From: Acidobacteriota bacterium
GTDB taxonomy: Bacteria > Acidobacteriota > Terriglobia > Terriglobales > Acidobacteriaceae
NCBI GenBank assembly: GCA_013289875.1
Contig: JABCZC010000005.1
Span: forward strand, 1-64,000
DNA length: 64,000 bases
Direction of reading: 5' to 3'
The notes below the pieces were generated by a model. That model had not been told where the DNA came from, did no database searches, and saw only the letters and a program-made list of their open reading frames with translations. How positions within the stretch are numbered: position 1 is the stretch's first letter; each line of letters opens with the position of its first letter. A program made the position numbers and the translations under genes. Below are positions 1 through 7,851 of this stretch, piece after piece.

Positions 1-92
1 TGTTGTCGCACGGATTTCTCGACGCCGTCGTCGGACGCAAGGATCTGAAAAGCTATCTGAGCCGGGCGCTGGATTTCATGCGGGTGCAGTAA
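1..92 (+). CDS. accD: Acetyl-CoA carboxylase carboxyltransferase beta subunit, C-terminal end (partial)
   Basis: Only the last 29 codons are present; the reading frame enters from outside the window and stops with TAA at 90-92. The tail contains HGFLDAVVGRKDLKSYLSRA, which matches the C-terminal end of AccD, where a HG-x-hydrophobic-D-x-(I/V)-V-x-R segment is followed by a helix ending the protein. AccD is part of the carboxyltransferase that makes malonyl-CoA for fatty-acid synthesis. An accD-folC order is common in bacteria, which supports the call. The family match is clear but rests on a short segment. Confidence 0.75.
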   Translation, partial: LSHGFLDAVVGRKDLKSYLSRALDFMRVQ

Positions 93-117
93 GAGCTGCG
101 TCCTCTAGAATCAAGAC

Positions 118-1452
118 ATGTCTTACTCGGCGGCCATCGATGGTTTGTTTTCGCTGGCAGGCGAGCTGCATGCGGCTCCCGGAGAGCCGCGACGCAAATT
201 CGAGCTGAGTGAAATGCGGGTGCTGGCCGAGGGGCTGGGGCATCCGGAGCGCCGGTTTCCTTCTGTGCTGGTGGCCGGCACAAATGGCAAGGGATCGACC
301 TCGGCAACGCTGGCTTCGATTCTGACGAGCGCTGGGTACCGCACGGGGCTGTACACGTCTCCGCACCTTTCGCGGGTCAATGAGCGGGTGCGGATCGATG
401 GCGCGGAAATTTCCGATGACGACTTTGCGGCGTACTACTTTCGCGTGGACGATTGCGCGCAGCGGCTGGTTCGCGAGGGCGCGCTCCGTGGGCATTCCAG
501 CTTTTTTGAGACGATGACGGCGCTGGGGTTTCTGGCGTTCGCGGAGAAGCAGGTAGATATCGCGGTGCTCGAAGTGGGCATGGGCGGGCGTCTGGATGCG
601 ACGAATATTGTCGAGCCTGCCGTGTCGGTCATTACCGATATTTCGATCGATCACACCGAGTGGCTGGGCTCGACGATTGCGGAGATCACCCGTGAAAAGG
701 CCGGGATTCTGCGCAGGAACGGAGTGCTGGTGACGCTGCCGCAACATCCGGAGGCGAACCAAGCAATCGGCGTGGCGGCTGAAGATCTGCAGGTGCGCGG
801 CGTGAGTGCGGCGGCCTATGTCCCAGGGCGCGAGGCTGCGCATGGGAATGAATATTCACTGACGGTACTGGGCGAGCGGATCGACGTGAAGTCGCCCCTA
901 ATGGGTTTGCATCAGCAGAGGAATATGGCACTGGCGATCGCTACGGCCGTCGAGTTACGTAACTATCACGGTTACAATATATCGGCGGCGCAGATTGCTG
1001 ATGGAATTCGCAGGACGCGATGGCCGGGTAGGCTGGAGCGATTTTCGCAGACGGGGCGAGCGGACGTGCTCCTCGATGTGGCGCATAATCCGGCGGGAGC
1101 ATGGGCGCTGCGGTCGGCCTTGTCGCATCTCGATCCTGAACCGCGGACGAGGACGGCCGTCTTTGGCTGTCTTCGGGACAAGCCGATTGGGGAGATAGCG
1201 CAGATTCTGTTTCCGATGTTTGAGACGGCAGTGCTCGTCGAGGTGGACTCGCCTCGAAAGGCGTCGCTCGCCGAAATGGAGGCGGCGGCCGGGACTACGG
1301 GAGTCGGGGTTGTGACGGCTGAGAATGCCTGGGAAGCGATGGAACGGGCGTGGTCGATGACTCCGGTGGATGCAGACGGTCTGGTGGTGGTGACGGGGTC
1401 GGTTTATCTCGTAGGCGCGGTGCGGGCAATGTTAACTGAGGCCAGCCAGTGA
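118..1452 (+). CDS. folC: Bifunctional folylpolyglutamate synthase / dihydrofolate synthase
   Basis: A 444-residue protein of normal length for FolC, which adds glutamate to dihydropteroate and to reduced folates in the cytoplasm. The ATP-binding P-loop GTNGKGST lies at residues 54-61 and is followed by TSPHL, typical of Mur-ligase-like FolC. DVAHNP at about 319-324 starts the C-terminal domain. The ATG at 118 begins 25 bp after the accD stop. The gene is translationally coupled to the next one: its TGA (1450-1452) overlaps the GTG start of plsC at 1449. Confidence 0.95.
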   Translation: MSYSAAIDGLFSLAGELHAAPGEPRRKFELSEMRVLAEGLGHPERRFPSVLVAGTNGKGSTSATLASILTSAGYRTGLYTSPHLSRVNERVRIDGAEISDDDFAAYYFRVDDCAQRLVREGALRGHSSFFETMTALGFLAFAEKQVDIAVLEVGMGGRLDATNIVEPAVSVITDISIDHTEWLGSTIAEITREKAGILRRNGVLVTLPQHPEANQAIGVAAEDLQVRGVSAAAYVPGREAAHGNEYSLTVLGERIDVKSPLMGLHQQRNMALAIATAVELRNYHGYNISAAQIADGIRRTRWPGRLERFSQTGRADVLLDVAHNPAGAWALRSALSHLDPEPRTRTAVFGCLRDKPIGEIAQILFPMFETAVLVEVDSPRKASLAEMEAAAGTTGVGVVTAENAWEAMERAWSMTPVDADGLVVVTGSVYLVGAVRAMLTEASQ

Positions 1453-2285
1453 AGAAACGAACGCTCGGACCGCGACCAAGTCCGTTGCCGTGGAGCGAGA
1501 GAGCGGTGAGTTATTGTATCCGTGCTCCTTTGTTTTTCCTCTCTACGGTCTTTTTCGGCAGCCTGTCACTGATTGCATCTTTATGGGATAAGGACGGCAA
1601 AGCGCAGCACGCGATTGCGCAGCGGTGGGGTCGGACGGTGGTTCGCATCAGCGGCGCAAAGTTGACGCGGATCGCGCACGAGCAACTGGATGGACGTGTG
1701 GCAGTCTATGTTTCGAATCATCTGTCTTACACCGACACGCCGGTAATCTTTGGGGCATTGCCGTTTCAGTTTCGGATTGTGGCGCGGCATGACCTGTTCA
1801 AGCTCCCGTTTATCGGGTGGCACTTGCGACGGTCTGGGCAGGTTCCTGTGAATGTGACGAATCCGCGGGCTTCGATCTCAAGCCTGGGCGGTGCGGTGAA
1901 GACGCTGCGGGCGGGAATTCCGGTGTTCATTTTTCCGGAGGGCGGACGATCGGAGACGGGGCATCTGGCGGAGTTCATGAATGGGCCGGCATTCATGGCG
2001 ATTCGAGCGGGGGTACCCATCATTCCCATGGCTTTGATCGGTACCTATGAGTTGCTGCCTATGCATTCAACAGAGTTTCACCCGGTGCCGGTGACGTTGG
2101 TAGTTGGCGATCCAATTGAAACGAAAGGCTATGGAATGAAGCAGATCGATGAGCTGACGGCACGAGCGAGCGAGGAGATCTGCCGATTGTATTACGAACA
2201 CTCTTATCTGGAGCAGCCGGCTAAGCTGGAGCTGGAGGCGATTACCGTGGCCTCGTCCCAGACCGGCATGGAGGAAGACCAATGA
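1449..2285 (+). CDS. plsC: 1-acyl-sn-glycerol-3-phosphate acyltransferase (PlsC/LPLAT family)
   Basis: A 278-residue membrane-associated acyltransferase that would convert lysophosphatidic acid to phosphatidic acid in phospholipid synthesis. The catalytic HX4D motif is H91-L-S-Y-T-D96 and the substrate-binding block FPEGGRS is at 162-168. A hydrophobic segment near residues 27-45 probably anchors it in the inner membrane. The GTG start overlaps the folC stop, and its own TGA overlaps the ATG of the next gene, so the three are probably one operon. The exact acyl acceptor cannot be read from sequence. Confidence 0.88.
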   Translation: MKKRTLGPRPSPLPWSERAVSYCIRAPLFFLSTVFFGSLSLIASLWDKDGKAQHAIAQRWGRTVVRISGAKLTRIAHEQLDGRVAVYVSNHLSYTDTPVIFGALPFQFRIVARHDLFKLPFIGWHLRRSGQVPVNVTNPRASISSLGGAVKTLRAGIPVFIFPEGGRSETGHLAEFMNGPAFMAIRAGVPIIPMALIGTYELLPMHSTEFHPVPVTLVVGDPIETKGYGMKQIDELTARASEEICRLYYEHSYLEQPAKLELEAITVASSQTGMEEDQ

Positions 2286-3019
2286 AGACACCGCGAATCG
2301 CCATTCCCGAGCCAACGTCTACAGATACGAAGTACAACGATCGTTCGTGGCAGCAATATGCGAGGGCAGTGGAGGCCGTGGGCGGGCAAGCGGTAAAGAT
2401 TCCGCTGTCAGCCTCTCCTGCAGAGGTGGCGCAGATGGCAGGGTCGTGCGAAGGCGTACTCTTGCCGGGAAGCGGGGCGGATGTAAATCCGGAGAAGTAT
2501 GGGCAGGCGCGGATACCGGAGTGCGCTCCGGCGGATCCGGCGCGCGAGGCAGTGGACGAACTGCTGATGCAGGATGCGGCGAATCTGTACAAACCGCTGC
2601 TGGGGATCTGCTACGGATTTCAGTCGTGGAATGTGTGGCGGGGCGGAACACTGATTCAGAACCTGAAAACCGGCGTTAATCACGCGCCCGGGCGCAAAGT
2701 GCAAGAGGCTCATCGGATTTCGATTGCGCATGGCTCGCGGATTGCGAAGATTACGGGCCAGGCGGAGTTGGCGGTGAACAGCAGCCACCATCAGGCGCTC
2801 GATCATCCGGGCGACGGGTTGGCGGTCGTGGCCAGAAGCGTCGTAGACGGCGTAATCGAGGCAGTCGAGGGAACGGGGGAACAATTCGTGGTCGCTGTGC
2901 AGTGGCATCCGGAACGAACTCTTGACTCGAGTTCGGCTTCCAGGGCGCTGTTTGCTGCGTTTGTGAAGGCGGCGAGCGAATGGCAGCCCAGGGAGATTCG
3001 CGAGTCGGTGGCTGAGTGA
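2282..3019 (+). CDS. Class-I glutamine amidotransferase-like hydrolase (peptidase C26, PuuD-like)
   Basis: A 245-residue stand-alone glutamine-amidotransferase fold. The nucleophile elbow GICYGFQ places Cys at residue 110, and WHPE supplies His209 and Glu211, completing the triad. LPGSGADVNP near 61-70 is the oxyanion block typical of the gamma-glutamyl-GABA hydrolase branch. Known members cleave gamma-glutamyl amides, for example in putrescine breakdown, but nothing in the context indicates that pathway here. It overlaps plsC (ATGA) and rsmG (GTGA) by 4 bp each. The specific substrate is unknown. Confidence 0.8.
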   Translation: MKTPRIAIPEPTSTDTKYNDRSWQQYARAVEAVGGQAVKIPLSASPAEVAQMAGSCEGVLLPGSGADVNPEKYGQARIPECAPADPAREAVDELLMQDAANLYKPLLGICYGFQSWNVWRGGTLIQNLKTGVNHAPGRKVQEAHRISIAHGSRIAKITGQAELAVNSSHHQALDHPGDGLAVVARSVVDGVIEAVEGTGEQFVVAVQWHPERTLDSSSASRALFAAFVKAASEWQPREIRESVAE

Positions 3020-3624
3020 CGGCTGCTGACATCGAGGCGGCGGTCGCTGCGGCAGGTCTGACTGCGATACCGCCGGGGGCTGGAGATCAGCTTGCGGCGT
3101 ATCTTGCATTGCTTCTGAAGTGGAATTCCAAGTTGAATCTGACGGCAATTCGGGAGCCGGCGGAGATTGTCCGGCGGCACCTGGTGGAATGTATTCAGTG
3201 CGCGCAGGCGCTTCCTGAAGTGTGGACGCTCCTCGACTTTGGATCGGGGGCGGGATTGCCGGGAGTGCCGATCGCGATTGTCAGGCCCGAGATTCGGGTG
3301 ACGCTGGGAGAATCGCAAGGGAAGAAGTCAGCGTTTCTTCGAGAAGTGGTGCGGACGCTGGGACTGAACGCCGAAGTCTTGGATCAGCGGGTCGAGATGA
3401 TGCCAGCGGAACGGGTTTTTGATGCGGTGACGCTGCGAGCGGTCGATAAGATGGCGCAAGCCACCCGGGAGGCGGTCCAGCGCGTGAGGGCTGGGGGCTG
3501 CTTCGTGGTATTTGCGACGGCGGGAACGGAAGATCGCGTCAAATCGCCGCTTTTCGGATGGGAGGGGCGAATCGCGATCACCGGACTCAGCGAGGGCGTG
3601 CTGCTCCTGGGCAGAAAGCTGTGA
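3016..3624 (+). CDS. rsmG: 16S rRNA (guanine527-N7)-methyltransferase RsmG
   Basis: A 202-residue SAM-dependent methyltransferase. NSKLNLTAIREPAEIV (about 37-52) is the N-terminal RsmG block, and DFGSGAGLPGVP at 74-85 is the SAM-binding loop. It methylates G527 of 16S rRNA in the cytoplasm. In many bacteria rsmG sits between mnmG and parA. Here no mnmG is present; rsmG ends the folC-plsC operon and still directly precedes parS/parA. The GTG start overlaps the upstream stop. The stop codon at 3622-3624 lies one base before the first parS site. Confidence 0.92.
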   Translation: MTAADIEAAVAAAGLTAIPPGAGDQLAAYLALLLKWNSKLNLTAIREPAEIVRRHLVECIQCAQALPEVWTLLDFGSGAGLPGVPIAIVRPEIRVTLGESQGKKSAFLREVVRTLGLNAEVLDQRVEMMPAERVFDAVTLRAVDKMAQATREAVQRVRAGGCFVVFATAGTEDRVKSPLFGWEGRIAITGLSEGVLLLGRKL

Positions 3625-3625
3625 T

Positions 3626-3641
3626 TGTTCCACGTGAAACA
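3626..3641. promoter_or_regulatory. parS: parS centromere site 1
   Basis: The 16-mer TGTTCCACGTGAAACA is a near-palindromic match to the widely conserved ParB-binding parS sequence. It starts 2 bp after the rsmG stop and 325 bp before parA. ParB, encoded at 4830, is expected to load here and spread to form the partition complex. Confidence 0.93.
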
Positions 3642-3684
3642 TTCGAGCCCCGGCTCTTTCTAAGACGGGTAGCTACCCAGGCAA

Positions 3685-3700
3685 TGTTCCACGTGAAACA
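3685..3700. promoter_or_regulatory. parS: parS centromere site 2
   Basis: A second identical 16-mer, TGTTCCACGTGAAACA, exactly 59 bp after the first and in the same orientation. Confidence 0.93.
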
Positions 3701-3743
3701 TTCGAGCCCCGGCTCTTTCTAAGAGGGGTAGCTACCCAGGCAA

Positions 3744-3759
3744 TGTTCCACGTGAAACG
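3744..3759. promoter_or_regulatory. parS: parS centromere site 3
   Basis: A third site, TGTTCCACGTGAAACG, again exactly 59 bp on. Only its last base differs from the other two. It ends the tandem repeat. Confidence 0.88.
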
Positions 3760-3950
3760 CAAAGATTTCCACGGGCAGGCTAGACACTGACACATTCCTT
3801 TCGTAATCCTCGGCTTCCGCATCAGCTGCTCCTGGTTGGACTTACCCCGCTCTTGCGTAGACATCGCAAAAGTCTTCCACAGATTCTGCCCTGTTCTGCA
3901 CAGCCGGCTTGCATTGCGTATGAGGCCCCTCCCCGATAGTCTTGGTCTCC
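3760..3950. other. Intergenic leader between the parS array and parA
   Basis: About 190 bp without a convincing gene. It must hold the parAB promoter. It contains TTTCCAC (around 3766) and TTCCACAG (around 3875), which resemble degenerate DnaA boxes but match the TTATCCACA consensus poorly. No tRNA or terminator is visible. Confidence 0.4.
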
Positions 3951-4796
3951 ATGGGCAGGGTGTTGGCGGTCGTGAATCAGAAGGGCGGAGTGGGCAAAAC
4001 GACCACGGCGATCAACCTAGCGGCTGCATTGGCCTTGGAAGGCCTGAAGACGCTTTTGATAGATTGCGATCCCCAAGCCAACTCCACGGGAGGATACGGA
4101 TTTTCCCGGGATGAAGAGCGTAAATCTGTCTACGACGTCCTGGTCGGCGAAAGCACGTTGGCCGAATCCATACTGCCGACGGAAATTGAAACGCTCTGGC
4201 TTGTTCCTTCGAGCAAGAATCTCATTGGCGCGAATGTTGAGTTGATCCAGCAGGATCGGCGGGCGTTTCGACTGCGGGAAGCACTGGAGCCGGAACGCGA
4301 GAAGTACGACTACATTGTGCTGGACTGTCCGCCAGCGCTGGACTTATTGACCCTCAATGCTCTGGTTGCAGCCGACCGGCTGCTGGTTCCGATGCAGGCG
4401 GAGTATTTTGCGCTCGAGGGCATCAGCGAGCTGATGCATACCTTGGAACGTGTGCGGGGCGCCTTCAATCCGGGCTTGGAAATCGAGGGCGTGCTGCTGA
4501 CGATGTACGACGATCGGACAAACCTGGCCCAGCAGGTGAAGGAAAATCTCAGCGATTTTTTCAAAGAGAAGCTGTTCAAGACGGCAATCCCAAGAAATGT
4601 GCGGCTGGCGGAGGCTCCGAGCTATGGGAAGCCGGTGCAGCTTTACGACCCTCGGTCACGCGGGGCGGAGAGCTATCGCGATCTGGGGGACGAGTTGTTA
4701 AGCCGGCATGCGGTCGAAAGTCCGCGGGCTAAGGAACGGAAGGCAGCAGCGTCCGCGCGCAGCAAACCAACGGTGCGTTTCTGGCCCTATGGATAA
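3951..4796 (+). CDS. parA: Chromosome-partitioning ATPase ParA (Soj)
   Basis: A 281-residue ParA/MinD-superfamily ATPase that works with ParB and parS to move replicated origins apart. The deviant Walker A motif KGGVGKTT is at residues 11-18, and VLDCPPALD (about 120-130) carries Walker B. The length fits chromosomal ParA without an extra DNA-binding domain. The ATG at 3951 gives a canonical N-terminus; an in-frame TTG at 3942 would add only three residues. The basic C-terminal tail of about 25 residues is probably unstructured. parB follows after 33 bp. Confidence 0.95.
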   Translation: MGRVLAVVNQKGGVGKTTTAINLAAALALEGLKTLLIDCDPQANSTGGYGFSRDEERKSVYDVLVGESTLAESILPTEIETLWLVPSSKNLIGANVELIQQDRRAFRLREALEPEREKYDYIVLDCPPALDLLTLNALVAADRLLVPMQAEYFALEGISELMHTLERVRGAFNPGLEIEGVLLTMYDDRTNLAQQVKENLSDFFKEKLFKTAIPRNVRLAEAPSYGKPVQLYDPRSRGAESYRDLGDELLSRHAVESPRAKERKAAASARSKPTVRFWPYG

Positions 4797-4829
4797 AACG
4801 AGGAATCCCGATTTCAAGTAAAGGTATGG

Positions 4830-5729
4830 ATGGCAATGATTGGCGTAGATCTCCCGAAACGGAAGGCGCTGGGTAAGGGACTTGAGTCCCTGCTTCCGCG
4901 TGTGCAGGCGAGTGTAGAGGAAACCTCTCCAAGGACAGCGGACGGGACGCCGCGCCAGATTCCACTGGGACACATCGAGCGAAATCCCTATCAGACGCGG
5001 ACGCGCTTCGACGAGGCGCAGCTCGGCGAGTTGGCGGCTTCGATTGTTGCGACTGGAGTCGTGCAGCCAGTCCTGGTGCGGGGGCTGGCCAACGGGCGCT
5101 TCCAGCTGATTGCTGGGGAGCGGCGCTGGCTGGCGTCGAAAATGGCGGGCAAGGAGACGATTCCGGCGATCTTGCGGCAAGTATCGGACGAGCAGGCGAT
5201 GGAGATGACCATCGTCGAGAACCTGCAGCGGACAGATCTGAACCCGATGGAGCAGGCGCGTGCCTTCGATCGGCTGAGCCGCGAGTTCAAGCTGACGCAG
5301 GAACAGATGGCGCAGCGCACAGGCAAGGACCGAACATCTGTCGCTAATTTTCTGCGCCTTTTGCGGTTGCCTGCCGAGGTTCAAGGCAAGGTCGAGGCCG
5401 GAGAATTAAGCTTTGGCCATGCGCGGGCGCTGCTGGCGCTGGAAAATCCTGAAACAGTCCTCAAGGCGGCGCAGAAGGTCGCAGCTCTTTCGATGTCGGT
5501 TCGACAGACCGAGAACTACGTACAGGGAATTCTTCATCCGGAAAAGCATAAGGGAGAAGAAAAGGTGAAGGAGCCGCTTGATCCTAATGTCCGCGAAGCC
5601 CGGGACCTCCTGCAGCGCGCTCTTGGCCTCAAAGTCACCATCGAGGACAAGAACGGCCGGGGCCGCGTCATCATCGAGTACTCCAGGCTCGAAGACTTCG
5701 ACGCCCTGATGGAGCGGCTGGGCGACTGA
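4830..5729 (+). CDS. parB: Chromosome-partitioning protein ParB (Spo0J), CTP-dependent parS-binding clamp
   Basis: A 299-residue ParB. RKALGKGLESLLPR near the N-terminus is the segment that stimulates ParA. NPYQTR and GERRW (residues 96-100) lie in the nucleotide-binding ParB/Srx domain. A helix-turn-helix at about 155-180 (LTQEQMAQRTGKDRTSVANF) reads parS, and the last 60 residues form the dimerisation domain. Its binding sites are the three parS copies at 3626-3759, so the locus is self-contained. The start ATG at 4830 is preferred to the out-of-frame ATG at 4826. Confidence 0.95.
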   Translation: MAMIGVDLPKRKALGKGLESLLPRVQASVEETSPRTADGTPRQIPLGHIERNPYQTRTRFDEAQLGELAASIVATGVVQPVLVRGLANGRFQLIAGERRWLASKMAGKETIPAILRQVSDEQAMEMTIVENLQRTDLNPMEQARAFDRLSREFKLTQEQMAQRTGKDRTSVANFLRLLRLPAEVQGKVEAGELSFGHARALLALENPETVLKAAQKVAALSMSVRQTENYVQGILHPEKHKGEEKVKEPLDPNVREARDLLQRALGLKVTIEDKNGRGRVIIEYSRLEDFDALMERLGD

Positions 5730-5780
5730 CCGACGAATAGCGCTATCACGTTGGCCCGTCTCTCGGCTAAACTCACCGTA

Positions 5781-6858
5781 ATGGTCAGACGCTCGTTTTT
5801 CCTTTCCCTTATGGCATTTGCAGCGATTGCCAGTTTGCAGCTCTTGGGCCAGAACCCCACAACCGCTCCCGTTCCGAGCACACCGGCCATGCCTAAAGAT
5901 CCCGCCGAGCTCTTGAACCTCGCTGCACAGTTAAACGGGCTGGACGGGCAGGGAATGACGCCTTGGCATCTGAAAGCGACTTATCAGACCTTTTGATGAT
6001 AAGGGACAGCCTAAAAGTAATGGGACTTTCGAGGAGTGGTGGGCCGGGCCGGAAAAGGACAAGCGTGTTTACACCAGCCCGTCCTTCACCCAGACTGAAT
6101 ACCTAACTCCGACTGGTAGATTTCGAATGGGATCACAGGACGGCCTGCCGTTAGCTGAATTCATGGTTCGCGCTCGACTCATCAGACCCGTTTCGCTGGA
6201 GGCCGACCCTAGGAGTGTTCAGATCCAGCGAAGGGATAATCCTTTCCCAAAAAGCAAACTCACCTGCGTAGAACTCGTTCCGCCCCTGAAAAGGCTGGAA
6301 GTAGGAGATCCGGTTGGCGTATTCCCGGTTTATTGTTTCGATTACGACAAACCGATCCTTCGTTTCAGCGGCTCGTACGGTCTGCTCAACTCGACGTACG
6401 AACAAATAGGTCTTCTCGCCGGGCATTATATTGGTCTGGATATACGCATTGGCGACTGGAAAACCACCTTCGTTACTATTCATGTGGAGAGGGCAAATCT
6501 GCTTCCGCAAGTCAACGACGCTGATTTCATTCCTCCCGTTGAGGCGCAGGTATTGCCTGCCGGCAGTGCTGTAACCATGGCTCCGAATGTACTCGCTGGT
6601 CGCAAATTGAGCGGTTCGGTACCAGCTTATCCGGCCACAGCCAAACAGCACAAAGTGGAAGGAACGGTACGGCTTGCGGCCATCATTGGTGAGGACGGGC
6701 ATATTCGAGAACTGCGGTTAATCGAAGCGCCAGATACAACTCTTGGGTTGGCGGCATTAGTTGCGGTCCACGATTGGCAGTATCAGCCCTATCTACTGGA
6801 CGGCCATCCTGTTGCAGTTCAAACCGAAATCAGGGTGATCTATAAGCTTGGTGGATGA
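5781..6858 (+). pseudogene. Secreted TonB-C-terminal-domain protein, interrupted by a +1 frameshift
   Basis: Two reading frames make one protein. The first (ATG 5781, stop TGA 5994-5996) has a signal peptide (RRSFFLSLMAFAAIAS) and ends ...WHLKATYQTF. Removing one T from the TTTT run at 5991-5994 continues as DDKGQPKSNGTFEEWWAGP and stays open into the second frame, which ends at 6858. The last ~90 residues (from about GRKLSGSVPAYPATAKQHK) form a TonB C-terminal domain with the VEGTVRLAAIIGEDG block. Intact members are secreted acidobacterial proteins annotated as energy transducer TonB. Either the gene is inactivated here or the extra T is a homopolymer sequencing error. Confidence 0.85.
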
Positions 6859-6870
6859 TTCGCCTTGCGA

Positions 6871-7782
6871 ATGCTCATGGACGATCTCTCCCAACTCCCG
6901 ACAGAATCCCGCAACCCAGCCACCGAGAACCTCGACCGCCTCACGCCGCTCGAGTTTGCCCGGGCGATGCATCAGGCGGACGCCGAAGCCGTCGTCGCCG
7001 TTGAGCGCGAGTTGCCCCGGATCGCCGAGGCCATCGAAGCCATCGCGACGCGCCTCGAGCACGGCGGACACCTCTTTTACCTAGGAGCAGGTACGTCGGG
7101 ACGGTTGGGTGTACTCGATGCGTCGGAGTGTCCGCCGACTTACAACACGCCTCCGGAGATGGTGCAAGGTCTCATCGCGGGCGGCGACGTTGCACTGCGG
7201 AGATCCGTCGAGCGTGCGGAGGACGACGAAGCGCAGGGTCGGCGCGATCTGGAGCAGCACGGCTTGTCGAGCAAGGACGTGGTGGTGGGCATTGCGGCCA
7301 GCGGTCGCACCCCCTATGTGCTTGGAGCCGTTCGCTACGGGCGCGAACTTGGGGCGCTCACCATTGGGCTGAGCTGCGTGCCGGAGTCGCTGCTTGCAGA
7401 GGCGGCGGAGCTGGCCATTACGCCGGCTACAGGACCGGAAGTCGTGACCGGGTCTACGCGCATGAAGGCAGGCACGGCGACGAAACTGGTGCTGAACATG
7501 CTCTCGACGGGGACGATGGTGCGGCTGGGATATGTCTTCGGAAACCTGATGGTGAATGTGCGGCCGACGAATACAAAGCTGCGCGACCGGGCGGGTCGCA
7601 TCATTGCGATGGTCACGGGCCTGGCCTATGAGGATGCCGTCGCGCTGCTGGAGCGAGCGGGATCGGTCAAGACAGCGATTGTCATGGAGAAACTGGGCGT
7701 GAGCCGCGAGGAAGCCGAGGAGCGCCTGAAGGTCGCGCGCGGACGGATGCGTCTGGCGCTTGAGGCTCACCCGGCACGCTAA
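6871..7782 (+). CDS. murQ: N-acetylmuramic acid 6-phosphate etherase
   Basis: About 303 residues, the usual MurQ length. ESRNPATENLD opens the protein and GAGTSGRLGVLDASECPPTY is the SIS-domain signature that holds the sugar phosphate. STRMKAGTATKLVLNMLSTG is the second family block. MurQ cleaves the lactyl ether of MurNAc-6-phosphate to give GlcNAc-6-phosphate during cell-wall recycling. No partner (murP, anmK or nagZ) is adjacent, so it appears to be a single gene. ATGs at 6871 and 6877 and a TTG at 6865 are all possible starts. Confidence 0.93.
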   Translation: MLMDDLSQLPTESRNPATENLDRLTPLEFARAMHQADAEAVVAVERELPRIAEAIEAIATRLEHGGHLFYLGAGTSGRLGVLDASECPPTYNTPPEMVQGLIAGGDVALRRSVERAEDDEAQGRRDLEQHGLSSKDVVVGIAASGRTPYVLGAVRYGRELGALTIGLSCVPESLLAEAAELAITPATGPEVVTGSTRMKAGTATKLVLNMLSTGTMVRLGYVFGNLMVNVRPTNTKLRDRAGRIIAMVTGLAYEDAVALLERAGSVKTAIVMEKLGVSREEAEERLKVARGRMRLALEAHPAR

Positions 7783-7851
7783 CTCGACGACCTGCTACAC
7801 TTGCCGCAATCCATCCCAGCACGACCCCAGTGCAAGTTCAGAGAGGCCGCG

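Larger units (their letters stand above)
3626..3759. repeat. 59-bp tandem repeat carrying parS and two further palindromes
   Basis: Two full 59-bp units start at 3626 and 3685, followed by a third partial copy of about 15 bp. The full units appear to differ at one base in the spacer (AAGACGGG versus AAGAGGGG). Each holds a parS site, the hairpin-capable GAGCCCCGGCTC, and the perfect 12-bp palindrome GGGTAGCTACCC (3667-3678 and 3726-3737). Near-identity of the spacers means the whole unit was duplicated recently or is being homogenised. Confidence 0.93.
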
